Positions 23,101 through 32,628 of a stretch of 64,000 bases of DNA are shown here, piece after piece. The notes under the pieces were generated by a model. It was not told where the DNA came from and searched no databases. It saw only the letters and a list, made by a program, of their open reading frames with translations. Position numbers and translations under genes: made by a program. Where the stretch lies: the NCBI RefSeq assembly GCF_954871325.1, contig NC_088776.1, positions 53,028,569-53,092,568 of the forward strand. Reading direction: 5' to 3'. The stretch comes from Gordionus sp. m RMFG-2023 (Eukaryota > Nematomorpha > Gordioida > Chordodea > Parachordodidae). The number at the start of each line of letters is the position of its first letter. Position 1 is the first letter of the stretch.

Positions 23101-26100
23101 TAATACTTAATCTTTACACGTCAGTCATAAATGTCAGTATTAATAAAAATATTATACTTAATCTTTATACGTCAGTCATAAATGTCAATATCACAAAAAA
23201 TTATATTTGATCTTAACATGTCAGTCATAAATGCCAATATCACTAAATTAGAATCTATTTAAAACAGAAATTAACTTAAATATCTATAACAATAGAAAAT
23301 ATAATACTTAATCTTTACACCAATCATAAATGTCAGTATCACTAAAAATATTATATTTAACATATGCGCGTCAGTTATAAATGTCAATATCACTAAAAAA
23401 AATTATATTAAATCTTAACATGTCAGTCATAAATGTCAATATCACTAAATTGGAATTTATTTAAAATAGGAATTCATTTAGAACGTTGCACTGGGCCGGG
23501 CTTGAAAATAGGCCCGATGCAGATCACTAATTCAAATATAATAAATATAATTCAGTTAATGAAAATGAATAAAATTTTAATGATTGAAAGAGAAAGTAAT
23601 CAGTGTTCATGTCCTCTTGTAAATATAAAATGTGATAGACAAGATATAGAAATGTTGTCACTGGGGCAAGCATTTCAATAATGTCTAGAGCAAATTATTA
23701 TAAATATTGGCCTGAGGGTACACTCGAGAAAGAAAACATGTGTGTTAAACAATTTGATGGATTTGAAATTGTGGTTTTGAGTAAAGCCAAATTAAAAGTG
23801 ATAATATATTATAACCAAATTTTTCATAAGGGTAGTAGTATATGGAATATTTATCTTAAGCGACAGAGAAGATTATTTTAATTTAAGAATTAAATTGTTA
23901 TTAATAAAATAAAAAGATTTATTTTAATAAATTCATGTGAATAATACCATGTGTCATGGTATTAGAAAGTTCAATGAAATACAATCTTTTGTGTAAATTA
24001 ATTTTAAAGAAAAAATATTTTAATTTAAAGAGACATTGTCGTGAAACAATGTAAAATAAAATTTTTTAAAAATAATATGTGATAAAAAAAACTTTAAATA
24101 AAAAGTTGGTGGACAATAAAAGATTTTAAACTTTGACCTTGTGGTTGAATTATGAAAAATAAAAGAGTTTTAAAAAAGGATGGAATGTGATGTGATGATA
24201 TTGTTTATAGTTTTAATAGTGATAATTATAAAATTTAATTTTTTTTTATTCATCGGCACATCTTTAAATTTTTTTTGGTAACAAAAAATATGATTTTGGT
24301 GACATTATATATATAAATATGTTGTAGTTTTGTATTTTTGTAATATGACATATATTTATATTTTTTTTTTGTGGTTCATATTATTTTTCTTAATTGATAT
24401 AATGATATTCCATGTATGTAGTTTTAATAGTGATAATTATAAGGATATAATGATATTCCATATATGTAGTTTTAATAGTGATAATTATACATTATTATTT
24501 TTTATCCATATTAATATTCCTTTATTTTGTTGTGGACAATTATTTGTTTTATAATTGAAAATTACGAAAAGGAAAAAATAGTTGTAAAGGATTGTTGAAT
24601 CCAAATTTATATATTTATATGTATTATGAAACAAATAAATTATATTAATTATTATAATTCGCATGTCGAAAGAAGACTATTCAAGAGTTAAAAGTTAGTA
24701 ATGTTTGAAGATACAATTCGATAAATGACGAGGAAATGATCAATGTCCTAAAAGAACGATAATTATATGGTATCTGGGCTTTTGAAGGGTGGGCGTGCTG
24801 CAAATGTTCAATTAAAGAGAAAAATAAAAAATGTTTATTTATTTTCAAGAAATGTCAATCAGATTTCTTTTGATAATATGTTTTTATTGAAAAAAAAATA
24901 TTTTATTCAGTGTGTGATTTTTTATGTAATGAGTCGGAGATTTTATGAAATGAGTTATATATTTATGAATTGGAATTTGAATTGTTTGATATTAATTAAT
25001 TTTTATGGAGATTTGTGAAGTGATATTTTTTTGATTCAATAAAAGTGACTTTAAAAATTATTCATAACCAGGATGTTCTGTTAAAATTTTATGAAAAATC
25101 AGAGATTTGCGAGGCTGTGTCTGATATTTTGTATATAAATTATCTGACCAGACCCCAAAATTTTTAAAAAAATTGCCCAAAATGGCAGGGTTTATCAGAT
25201 CTCTAGTGTTGTTAATCGGCTAAACTTAGCCGATTATTAAACATGACTAGCTCAATATTTTAACAAGAAAAATATTGCCTAAGCCTTGAGGTTTAGACAC
25301 TAGATGTCCATAACTTTGTGCCACCTATGAGTAAAATATTTAGTCCTTGCAAACAATTTTTCTGGTTAAAATATTGAATTAGTTACTTTCAAAAATAATT
25401 TTAAATTATTTTCATTATTTAGTTTTGAATTTGCAGTGCGGTTCACTGATTTGAATCAAGCAAAAAAATTTGTCGCAAGTTATTTATATAAAAAATGAAC
25501 TGACATTTTATGATAATTTTTTTAATGCCATTATAAGGGCAAATCAATATACTACTTTGTACCTCGTCCGTCATAACAAACGTTCCCCAGTGGATAGCCA
25601 AGGAACGGCGTGATTTCAGAATTTTATGAATTTCAACAGCTTCTTCGGGATTGACGTGATTGTATTTTGTTAACCATCTTTTTGATAAATTTATTAAATT
25701 AATGATTGACATAGATTGTAAAATTATTTTTGGAATTAAGTGACCATTTAACTTATAGGCTCAAGGAGTCTTGTTGTACTGCATTCGATTTTTGTTTCTT
25801 TTTCTAATCTTAAGTATGGTCCAAATTTTAAAAAAAAATTCATTTCAAAACCGGCTCAACAATTTTTTAAAATTCATTTTTAAGGCAAAGTTAGATTCCA
25901 AAACTTTTATTTTAAGTTTTAGGCCAAAAATTATCGGCAAATTGTGTAATCCCACAAAAATATCCAATTATCGTTTATTTTTTAAAATTAAAATGGAATA
26001 TTTTAACCTATTAATATAAGACTCTTTTAAAGTTTCATGCGATGTTTTGTTACCATTGTAAAATGAGTATATGTTAGCGGCAATGTATTATTTTTACAAC

Positions 26101-28244
26101 TCAAATCATTTTTTAAGCGAGTTTTTTTTTTCACATTCAAAAATCTGATTTTAAGCTAGTGTTTGCAACGGTCCAGTCTGGTCTTTTTTTTCTAAAATGG
26201 GACAGGACCGATAGACCGTTAAGTCAAATGAGACCGGACCGTAGGACCGTCGGTCCAGTCCAGGCGGTCCGGTCCCACCTAAAAAAATTTTTCCTATAAA
26301 GCTACAAAAGTTTTATTCTACATTTAAATTTATTAAAAATGAATAGTTAAACTCCCTATTAATATTTCAATTATATCATCAATCATTTTTATTATATTAT
26401 ACACAAAGGCCTAATCAAAAGAATATTAAAATACAAATTTATTTAATATAAATTATATCAATATGAATATGATACATATTTAATTAATTTTTTTGATATA
26501 TATATTTGGTTATAAAATAAATTGTATATAAATAATTTAATTATTTTCTAAAAAATCAAAAATGATTCCATTTTTTATCCATGATTCAAGTGCCATCATA
26601 GATTATACATTTCTAAGTCAGATATTAAAATTTAAAAAAAAGGGCTCAAAAAAGGATTAGAAGTTGAAAAAATAAAATATTGCTGCTCATATATATATAC
26701 ATATTTATAAATATAAAAAATTCGCAACTAGAGAATTTTACGAACCTGGGCTCATAAGCTCCAATAGGTATGGCGCAAAAATCGAAAGGTCCCATGAGGC
26801 GACTTATTTGTTCGAATAAGGGAGCGTGAAAACCGGTATCGCCAGCAAAATAAACGGATTTATTTGAGGCCGGGCTTGAGGGATGCCTAGATTTAATGGC
26901 CCAGCTTCCCCATAACATCTTGAATGATTATTATAGAAATATAATTTACGAGATTCTTAAAAAAAATTTATGGAGAAAGAATGGGGATGGAAAAAATTAT
27001 CGAAACCCTTTAGTTTTTTTTGTCTTGTACCGAACGAGATTAAAAGTGTTTTAAAACTTTGGTTTAAAGTTATGGCTAGGTAAAAAGAATATAAATGATG
27101 ATTAGGGGAACCCACTATAGTTTTTTCAGCTGAGTTCGGTTCGAGTTTCATTCAGGGGATAAATACTTTGAAACCATATTCCACCCCAAAGATGTTTTTT
27201 GGACTTAATTTTGCTAAACAATTATCTACTCTTTCGTATTTTATAATAACTTATTTATGATTATGAATATTTATATAAAATATATAGTACAAAGATTAAA
27301 TATTTAACGCGCTAAAATTTACTTAGTTAATATAAAAATTAAGAAAAACTTAAAGGTAACTTTATTTTCATCATTCAGAGTCCTTTTACACCAATGTTGA
27401 GCAGGTAAAAGTGTAAATTCTATTTGAATATTTTCTTGTAAATTGTCTAAAATTTTTTTGATAAACATTACCTATTATTTTACCTTTTGATGTAAATGAA
27501 AATTTCTCTCTTTGCCACCAAGTCATATCATATATATTTGTGAAAAATGTTTTTGATTTAGAATCATTGCTTTTATTTTTTATAAAGATTAATGGTAGAT
27601 ATGTGATATCAGAATAGAATGCATTTTCTATCAACCAACACTTCATATTTTTGGGGACAAACCATTTAAGATTCATTCCAAATTTTTTGTGTAAATCTTT
27701 AATACTTGGTAGATCTTGAGATATTATTAATTTAATTATATATTAAAATAAACCTAAATGATCAAAATGTGAATGGCTGATTATAACAGCATGGATATTG
27801 GGAAGCTGTTCAACAGTACATGGTATTTTTCTGTACCTTTTAGGCCCTAAATGAGCTATAGGAGAAGAATATTCACTAAATATTGGGTCAGTAAGAATAA
27901 ATATTCCATCCAAGTATATTAAAAGTGTGGAATGACCTAACCACGTAACTTCAACTTGGTGATCTCTTAATTCAGTTAGATTATTGATAAAATAAGGCAT
28001 TATTATAGGTAATGTTTCATCCAAGATCTAGATATAATTGTTATATTTGATAATCAAACATGGATACCTTTTTATCAGGTATACAACTTTTATCATTACC
28101 AAATAACTTCCATTTAAGCAAATCTATTATATTGGGGCAATCATTAACAAGCCAAGAATTGTGGAATCTTTCATCCAGGATCATTGGATGATAAAGATCA
28201 GCAGATATAACATTGTCATTCTGTTCCTCCTTTAACCTTTCCAT
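11057..28244 (-). CDS. NAPEPLD: N-acyl-phosphatidylethanolamine-hydrolysing phospholipase D
   Basis: This membrane-associated zinc hydrolase of the metallo-beta-lactamase fold releases N-acylethanolamines (anandamide-type lipids) from N-acyl-phosphatidylethanolamine. Seven exons (minus strand: 28244-28068, 28027-27754, 27714-27484, 27446-27361, 26918-26746, 25677-25563, 11164-11057) join in frame to 387 codons plus stop; the human enzyme has 393. Metal ligands are all present: HSHFDH (His144, His146, Asp148, His149), His245 in PAQHWCKRT, Asp283 in FAGDTGF and His343 in AIHWGTF. GPKRYR and PIGAYEPRW are also conserved. Introns 1-3 are 40, 39 and 37 nt, intron 4 is 442 nt, intron 5 is 1,068 nt and intron 6 is 14,398 nt and full of transposons. 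Intron 3 could instead use a donor 12 nt downstream, giving a 25-nt intron; the 37-nt choice fits its neighbours. No disabling change is seen. Confidence 0.95.
11165..12059. other. Distal part of the large NAPEPLD intron
   Basis: This is A+T-rich intron DNA with no recognisable element. A short poly-G run lies near 11,610-11,620. Confidence 0.5.
12060..13510. mobile_element. Ty3/gypsy fossil with inverted RT pieces around a gag piece
   Basis: Two related reverse-transcriptase fragments face opposite ways: about 12,060-12,425 on the minus strand and about 13,160-13,510 on the plus strand. Both carry the Ty3/gypsy core DLKDAYLQLPIKE or a close variant and lie about 740 bp apart. Between them, about 12,830-13,130 on the plus strand, is a gag-like piece (YDEIVEIGKAVF, NSRIKF, then GRLKRLAQECKFESYLDG). 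The element is a heavily broken, rearranged fossil, inserted in a NAPEPLD intron and so neutral for that gene. The two RT pieces are still very similar, so the inverted duplication is younger than the element. Confidence 0.75.
13515..13911 (+). CDS. Unassigned coding-like segments inside the NAPEPLD intron
   Basis: Three coding-like stretches follow each other on the plus strand. About 13,527-13,635 reads FKIESDEFEVDLKPTIHK. About 13,629-13,670 reads IQLNSQLNQLSQRCREIM after a TTTTTTTAG acceptor-like site. 13,675-13,911 is open for 78 codons from a GATGTAG acceptor-like site to TAA and includes NRYIPPNFDILFPKYRD and LCQTLINVEKINRDMIW. They lie in different frames, so joining them needs short introns or a shift I cannot prove. 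I do not recognise the protein. They could be terminal exons of a gene nested in the NAPEPLD intron, a decayed retrocopy, or transposon cargo. Confidence 0.35.
13912..14282. other. Intron DNA with a GC-patterned fragment
   Basis: This is A+T-rich filler. At 14,214-14,280 a patch with AGATCTGCAAAGCTCGGCCC and CTGCCCGGCCCAC resembles the CCCGG-patterned MITEs found elsewhere in the window (for example 32,629-32,974), but no second end is seen. Confidence 0.4.
14283..14505. mobile_element. Foldback MITE with about 70-bp inverted ends
   Basis: The left end (14,283-14,350) and the right end (14,431-14,505) are near-perfect inverted repeats starting TTGAATTCATAGTGGCGCGA. The left arm lacks a few bases present in the right arm (ATTGCGAT against ATCGCGATCGCAAT). 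About 80 bp of A+T-rich sequence separates them. It would fold into a long hairpin and encodes nothing. The superfamily is not clear, because the outermost bases are themselves palindromic and hide any target duplication. Confidence 0.85.
14789..14917. repeat. Dispersed repeat, copy 1, cut by a transposon insertion
   Basis: About 125 bp (GCAAATGTTCAATTAAAGAG through TTTTATTCAGTGTGTGATTT to GAAATGAGT) match 24,799-24,957. Here the match ends exactly where the hAT terminus CAGTGACGTAGGC begins at 14,918. The other copy continues without it and so shows the uninterrupted state. Confidence 0.8.
14918..17861 (+). mobile_element. TTF-finger/DUF4371 hAT transposon, left copy of an inverted pair
   Basis: The element opens with CAGTGACGTAGGCATGGGG and a long C run, typical of this hAT group. 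It encodes a transposase in the order: N-terminus (MKKQSLIYSYFNKSHPTP, 15,131), the exon array at 15,277-15,679, a TTF-type finger (FQFSWLKKYKWLAYS, FCKVCVIFSP, 16,028-16,360) and the DUF4371 region (GKQGLALRAHR, NEGNFKELLKL, then LADETSDVANIDQLSIAIRF). The catalytic core follows (GYDGAPSMSGHVKGVQ, HC.SH near 16,950), with a further part to about 17,860. The C-terminal hAT dimerisation motif is missing, because the copy ends at the junction with the inverted copy. Several stops and frame changes make it a pseudogene. Confidence 0.85.
15277..15679 (+). repeat. Four tandem 66-nt exon-like units with 44-48 nt introns
   Basis: Four units of exactly 66 nt (15,277-15,342; 15,390-15,455; 15,500-15,565; 15,614-15,679) each encode a 22-residue block of the type QSPTYLPISNxxDQTIxLLD. 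Units are separated by 44-48 nt starting GTATAATATTTT and, except before unit 3, ending TAG or GAG, so each unit looks like a phase-1 exon between short introns. Unit 2 has an in-frame TAA and unit 3 has lost its AG. The same four-unit array exists in the inverted copy, so it predates the inverted duplication. Its symmetric phase means units could be skipped or repeated without shifting the frame. Confidence 0.8.
18988..21704. mobile_element. Full-length hAT transposon with perfect 8-bp target duplication
   Basis: The 2,717-bp element is bounded by identical GTTATACC repeats (18,980-18,987 and 21,705-21,712). Its inverted ends are TAGGGCTGGGAACCAATA and TAGAGGTGGGACCAATAC. Just inside both ends lie dense runs of ATTGGTATTGG-like motifs (19,020-19,140 and 21,545-21,695), a likely transposase-binding array. 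One transposase gene lies between on the minus strand. The insertion lies in a short intron of the exon array of the older inverted hAT. Confidence 0.95.
19508..21299 (-). pseudogene. BED-finger hAT transposase pseudogene
   Basis: On the minus strand a BED finger (about 21,200-21,080, NAICKKWKKK then WTHLKSIHPTLYKK) is followed by the transposase core (21,068-20,285: FSLTMDIWFSPN, CHIIHMAAL, PTRWNSTYQMLE) and the C-terminal part. This part ends with hAT dimerisation motifs (RDYLAIPATSSSSERAFS, stop at 19,508). At least four lesions are visible: a TGA in the BED finger, a frame change near 21,070, a 13-bp tandem duplication near 20,280-20,305 that shifts the frame, and a TGA at about 19,706 where a conserved Trp is expected. 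The second BED cysteine also reads Trp. So few lesions over so much intact sequence suggests fairly recent inactivation. Confidence 0.9.
22317..22400. mobile_element. GTAGCG-rich MITE end fragment
   Basis: Repeated GATAGTGGTAGCGCGC and GATAGCGGTAGCGCAC motifs separated by a T run form two near-copies of one motif. The same style of sequence occurs at about 7,205. A second terminus is not seen, so this is probably one end of a broken element. Confidence 0.4.
22388..22567 (+). pseudogene. OTU-like cysteine protease fragment (tentative)
   Basis: An open frame ending at TAA (22,567) reads VEQMEGFLGEPVDKYLERTG and then NATYGTEVEIVALN. This resembles the OTU-domain segment in which a YLE..-type helix precedes W/YGT-E-EI-AL. 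OTU domains remove ubiquitin and are carried by some mobile elements and by hosts. The N-terminal catalytic Asp-Cys block and the C-terminal His were not found, so at best it is a fragment. It is richer in G+C than its neighbours. Confidence 0.4.
22695..22870. repeat. 36-bp tandem repeat, about 4-5 copies
   Basis: The unit is roughly ATCTTTATAACGCATGTCTT followed by ATTTATATCGCAT. The first copies are close to identical and later ones degenerate. It lies in the large NAPEPLD intron. Confidence 0.8.
23085..23465. repeat. About 60-bp tandem repeat, six copies
   Basis: Each copy contains AATCTTTACACGTCAGTCAT and then AAATGTCAATATCACTAAA, with variants. A longer block of about 190 bp, made of three units plus AATTTATTTAAAACAGAAATT, is itself repeated, so there is a higher-order period. 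It is followed by a CCGGGC-patterned MITE fragment at 23,473-23,530. Confidence 0.8.
23531..23881 (+). CDS. Two short open frames of unknown origin
   Basis: The first frame (to 23,681) reads MNKILMIERESNQCSCPL and ends LSLGQAFQ. The second (23,681-23,881) reads YYKYWPEGTLEKENMCVKQF, FEIVVLSKAKLKVIIYYNQI and IYLKRQRRLF, with the look of a real folded domain. The two share one base at the boundary, as if a frame had shifted. I do not recognise the family. They may be part of the same mobile element as the OTU-like fragment at 22,388, but that is only proximity. Confidence 0.3.
23882..25203. other. Intron DNA with a dispersed repeat copy
   Basis: 24,799-24,957 is the second copy of the repeat at 14,789-14,917. 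At 24,395-24,490 a roughly 65-bp unit (GATATAATGATATTCCATGT, TAGTTTTAATAGTGATAATT) occurs twice. Otherwise nothing recognisable. Confidence 0.6.
25204..25395. mobile_element. MITE of the TAGTGTTGTTAA family, right end lost
   Basis: It starts TAGTGTTGTTAATCGGC and contains TATTGCCTAAGCCTTGAGG and ATTTTTCTGGTTAAAATATT, shared with the complete copy at 40,347-40,560. The right terminal repeat is absent, so the end given is approximate. It lies just downstream of NAPEPLD exon 6, within intron 6. Confidence 0.7.
26158..26290. mobile_element. GGTCC-patterned MITE fragment
   Basis: This is a G+C-rich patch with repeated GGTCCGGTC, GGACCGT and AGACCG motifs in both orientations. It begins TAGTGTTTGCAACGGTCC, a hAT-like start. 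No matching right end is seen. It lies in NAPEPLD intron 5. Confidence 0.45.
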
Positions 28245-28857
28245 TTTTAAATTAAAAATAATAAAAATTTTGCTAATTCAACATTTGGCCCTGCTACTAA
28301 TATTTTACAATACGATCATAAATAGGACCTGTCTACTGTCAAAACAATATGACATTAATACGTTATATTATTTTTTACTCATAATTTGTAAAAATAATAA
28401 TTTAAATTTAAAAGGATATTAAAAATCAAATATCATAAATATTACCAATATTATTTTCACATTTGATTGATACCAAAGAGCTGATATTTCTGAGGGTTGT
28501 ATCATCTATTTCTATTTTATACGATAAAATATATGAATAAATTCATACATATACAAATAACAATTTCATTTCATTCTTTTAATATTTTTTTTGATTTACA
28601 TTTAAGGTAATTAAAAATATAACAAATAAACGAATCTTTAGAAATCTAGAGATAATTTTTTTTTAGTTATAAACCATTTTTAAAGAATCGTTATTCCTCT
28701 TTAATTAAAAGGGCCCCACCATTAGGGTAAATTACAATCAATAGATTCTAAGCAACAAGAAGCAGAGTTGTACATTTGCTCAAAATAACCCATTAAAATT
28801 TTATAAATATTTTTTGTAAACCATTATCCTGGTTCGGGGCACCTATTTCGTAATATT
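28245..28857. other. 5' flank of NAPEPLD
   Basis: This is A+T-rich DNA directly upstream of the NAPEPLD start codon and probably holds its promoter; no specific element can be singled out. From about 28,700 a slightly G+C-richer stretch (GGGCCCCACCATTAGGG) is present. Confidence 0.35.
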
Positions 28858-30305
28858 TGAAAATCTTTTATTTATAAAAAAATTTGAGCATCGATCTTAA
28901 AAGATCTAGATCTTTGAAGATCGTAAAATTTGAAGATCTTTTATTTTTTAAAATTTTTGTGTAACGATCTTCAAAGATCTTCATGATATTTATTTTTTTA
29001 CCCCTTTATCCAGATGTTTTTCAATTTTATTAATATAATATTTCTTTTATGTTTTATACCTCTCCTCCTGCCTTGGTGAAAGAAAAAAATAAATTTTTTT
29101 TAAAAAAAAAATATTGACACAGCATGTTTCTAAAATTTTTGATGACTTTATTATTAGATTGCAAAATATTAAAAAAAGAGTGCCTACAAGAATATTTTTT
29201 TTGATTGATATAAGAGTTTTTAATATTATCATTGAAAAGTGAAATAATTTTTATTTATTTGAATTGTAAAAAAAATATTTAAAAATTTCTTGAAAAGCTT
29301 CCTTTTCTTCCGAAATTTTTTAAAAAAAATATAAATATATGAATAATTATAAAAAATTAATTTTTGCTGGCTTGCTTGTAAATTTTTTTTAATCGGGTTC
29401 GAGCCGGGAAACATTTTTTAAAAATTTTGGGTTGGGCTTGAAAAATTAGGCCCTATGCAGATCACTATAATACATTATTATAATATATTTTCCTCTCGCT
29501 AATTAATAAGTAATTACTATGTTTAAGATAACACATTTGCATTTTATATATCCAGTAATAAATTTTTATTTCATTTTTTTTATATTTTTAAATCAAAATA
29601 TAAATCTTTTGTGAGTTTTAAAAATAATTTCCGTTATTGAAAAAAAGGAATCAAAAAAACAGACCGGTCTATGGGTTTAGGAAACTTTCTTAGAAAGTGT
29701 GTCAGCATACCCTGGCTTAATAAATTAGTATCGCTATGCCAATTCCCCTTACTACTAGTTCAGATTGAGGTGCTAACTTTCTTTTAATTTCATCGCTATT
29801 TTTTAATATTGATTTTTTAAATAATTTTAGAAATGTATCTATTGGACATATATATTTGATAACATTAGTTCCTAAATTTGATTGAGATAATTAGAATACT
29901 TTTGGATATTCGTATTATTTGAGGGGGGGGGATGTGCCTATTCTAAAGTCAAAATATAGTATAATTTATAATATCAATTTATACTTTTTATCTTTTATTA
30001 ATTAATAAAGTTTAATAATTATTATTAAGGATAATTTATCTTAATGAGGGTCTGAACCCCGGGTCTGTGCTCAGAGCTGGTTTGGTCGATTTTTAGACCC
30101 AAACCTCGGGTCTGGTTTTATACAACTAACCAATTAACAACACTTTAATATTAAGTAAAAGTCATGCTTTTACTATTTACAACGATATAAAATAGCAAGT
30201 TGCGATTTTAAAAATAAAAGTAAAACAAAATTAACACTTTCCCAAGATGTCTAGGAAGTGTCATAAAAACCACCAATAAAATCAGAATGATATGATATAT
30301 TTGTC
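28858..30305. repeat. Left arm of a large inverted repeat
   Basis: About 1.45 kb matches 36,122-37,706 in reverse complement. Shared landmarks are the GATCTTTGAAGATC cluster at the outer end, GCAGGAGGAGAGG (here CCTCTCCTCCTGC), ACAGACCGGTCTATGGGTT, the poly-G stretch near 29,925 and CCAATAAAATCAGAATGATA at the inner end. Similarity is high but with indels. This arm lacks about 190 bp present in the other, including part of a MITE, so the deletion happened after the duplication. Confidence 0.9.
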
Positions 30306-31210
30306 ATATTATATATCCTTAAAATAAGCTAAATTTGAATAAAAAAATTAAGCCCAAGCCCAGCCCAAGTCATATTGCATAAAATTTCCAAAGAACCCAA
30401 ACCCGGCCTAACCCCGCTAGAAAATATATATTTAGGTCTATACCCTATCCATGTTTCTGATATAATTATGGGTTGTTAAATTCTAGACCCAACTAATTAA
30501 AATGGGTCAATTCAGTTTTTTTTATTCTGAAAATATTTTATATATTTTAATTTTACTCTACCAACTCGAGTCGCGAAATGCAGTTGTAATTATGATTCTT
30601 TATTTTAAACTTAGGGAAATAGTTCAATATTAACATCAAATTAATTATCCTATATTCTCTTTAGTATCTCTCCTTTTAAAATTCAACTCATACTTCTTCA
30701 TCCCAATATATTAAACTTTTACGCAAATTTCAAATACCTCTTTGTATCTCTGATTTTACAATTCATCTCAATATAATTATAATAAATTCTTGCGCATATA
30801 CCTTTTTTGTACCTCATCTTTTATAATTCAACCCACGTATATATTTCAATTCAAATCATTCCTTGATTCTCCCAAATATATCCCCCTTTATTAAAAGCCC
30901 AAATGGTTTTCAATTTTTATAATTTCTTTTCTTTTATACCTCCCCTTGCCTGAAAGAAAAAAAAATTATTTCGTTTCGTTTTTTTATTTTTGGATATATA
31001 CTTTTTTAAAGATTAAAACTCGTAAACATAATCATTAATTAAATTTTTTTCTTTATTAAATAAAATAAATTTTTTAAATTATAATTATGAAAAAAAATTC
31101 TGTAAATTCTAATTTTTTTTTATTTGACAACGACAATATTTTTGCGACATGCAGCTCATGCCATAAAAAGCTCAAATCAATTCCATGTAAGATATTTTAA
31201 ATATATTTTA

Positions 31211-31445
31211 TTTTTATTATTGGTTCTTCTTTTTATTATTGGTTCTTCTTTTTATTATTGGTTCTTCTTTTTATTATTGGTTCTTCTTTTTATTATTGGT
31301 TCTTCTTTTTATTATTGGTTCTTCTTTTTATTATTGGTTCTTCTTTTTATTATTGGTTCTTCTTTTTATTATTGGTTCTTCTTTTTATTATTGGTTCTTC
31401 TTTTTATTATTGGTTCTTCTTTTTATTATTGGTTCTTCTTTTTAA
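31211..31445. repeat. 19-bp minisatellite, 12 copies, in a transposase intron
   Basis: The unit TTTTTATTATTGGTTCTTC is repeated 12 times almost perfectly. Because 19 is not a multiple of 3 and the unit has no stop in any frame, it creates overlapping open frames of repeated hydrophobic residues, which are an artefact. It lies in the intron that splits the BED finger of the hAT transposase. Confidence 0.95.
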
Positions 31446-32151
31446 TTAAAGTTACATAAACCAAATTTTTATATTTTCGTCATTTAAATTTTAGAACAAT
31501 TAGGGTGTGTAACGTATATATTTAAGCTAATAAAGACTTTGGCCAATTTAAAATTTTTGCAAATTTCTGGCTATACCTGTAGAAAAATATCTTCACAAGT
31601 AATTTTTTTCCTAGTCCGTTGTTTTCGCCCAACTCTCATTAGTTAATCAAACAAAATCTTATGAATTAAAGGACAATTAAAAAGAGGCTTATAATTTTTC
31701 TTCTATTTTTATAGTCATTCACCAAACCTAGTTAACAAATGATTTATAGCGAAATTAAAATTAATTCGATACCGAATATATATACTTTTATAACAACCTC
31801 CAATTGTTTTATTTTTACACAGCCTACCTAGTTTAAAAATGATTTAATAACCTTATAATTCAAATATATTTGCATTTTACAGCTAATCTTAAAAGACATA
31901 TTTTAAGTCAACATCCTAATATTGCAGCTAATTTGAAATCAGATGAAGTTAACATTTGTGATACGTCAACAGCAAGTTCGCAGTCAAACGAGAAGACAAC
32001 CCAAACAATTAAAATCGTCATGAGCAAATCGAAAGTATTTTATTACATACATTAAACAATAAATCATTATAATATAATCAACTTTTTGTTGTTAAATCGT
32101 AGAATTTAATTTTTTAAAATAATTTTTAACTCGGGTTTAATTTATTTTTAA

Positions 32152-32370
32152 GGAATCTAGGAAAATAATTCCCCGTGAAGAAAAATCCCCGGAAGATTAC
32201 TCCCCTGAAAAAAATTCCCTATGAAAATAATTCCCCTGAAAAAAAAATCCCACAGAAAATAATTTCCCGGAAAATAATTTCCATATTTTTTGATCCCTAT
32301 ATAATATTAAATTATTTTTAGAAAATTAAAAAAATAGTAAAAAAAATCCCCGGAAAAAAAACCATTTTTA
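32152..32370. repeat. Irregular CCCC-containing short repeats
   Basis: Units of about 15-20 bp built on GAAAATAATTCCCC or GAAAAAAATCCCC recur at least eight times with varied spacing. It resembles a young, imperfect minisatellite, also in the hAT transposase intron. Confidence 0.7.
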
Positions 32371-32628
32371 AAATAAGCCCTTGTAATCATTGATTTGGAT
32401 ATATACTTTTTTAAAAATTTATAATCAGATATAAATTTTAAAATCAATAGTATTGTATTAAATTAACATAAAAAACATCCATTTTGTTATTTTTAACCAG
32501 GATTCAGACTGATATAAACGTACGGAACAGAATAGTGTTCTGTTATTCTTATCTAATGTTATATAAATCATTTTTACCTTAGTGGCGTTTAGGTTGGAAA
32601 TACCCCACCCCCTCTTCATGGTAAATAT

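Noticed and set aside
25410-25455. Minus-strand CAG acceptor followed by EPHCKFKTK and a stop, taken first as the last NAPEPLD exon
   Set aside because: The phase does not fit exon 6, and it would remove the conserved C-terminus. The exon at 11,057-11,164 fits in both phase and motif.
26919-27360. NAPEPLD intron 4 as a second U12-type intron (donor GTTACCTTT)
   Set aside because: The donor deviates from GTATCCTTT at two positions, and no U12 branch site lies near the 3' end. It is treated as an ordinary GT-AG intron.
31124-31459. Open frame of 111 codons with repeated hydrophobic residues
   Set aside because: It is produced by the stop-free 19-bp minisatellite in all three frames and is not a gene.
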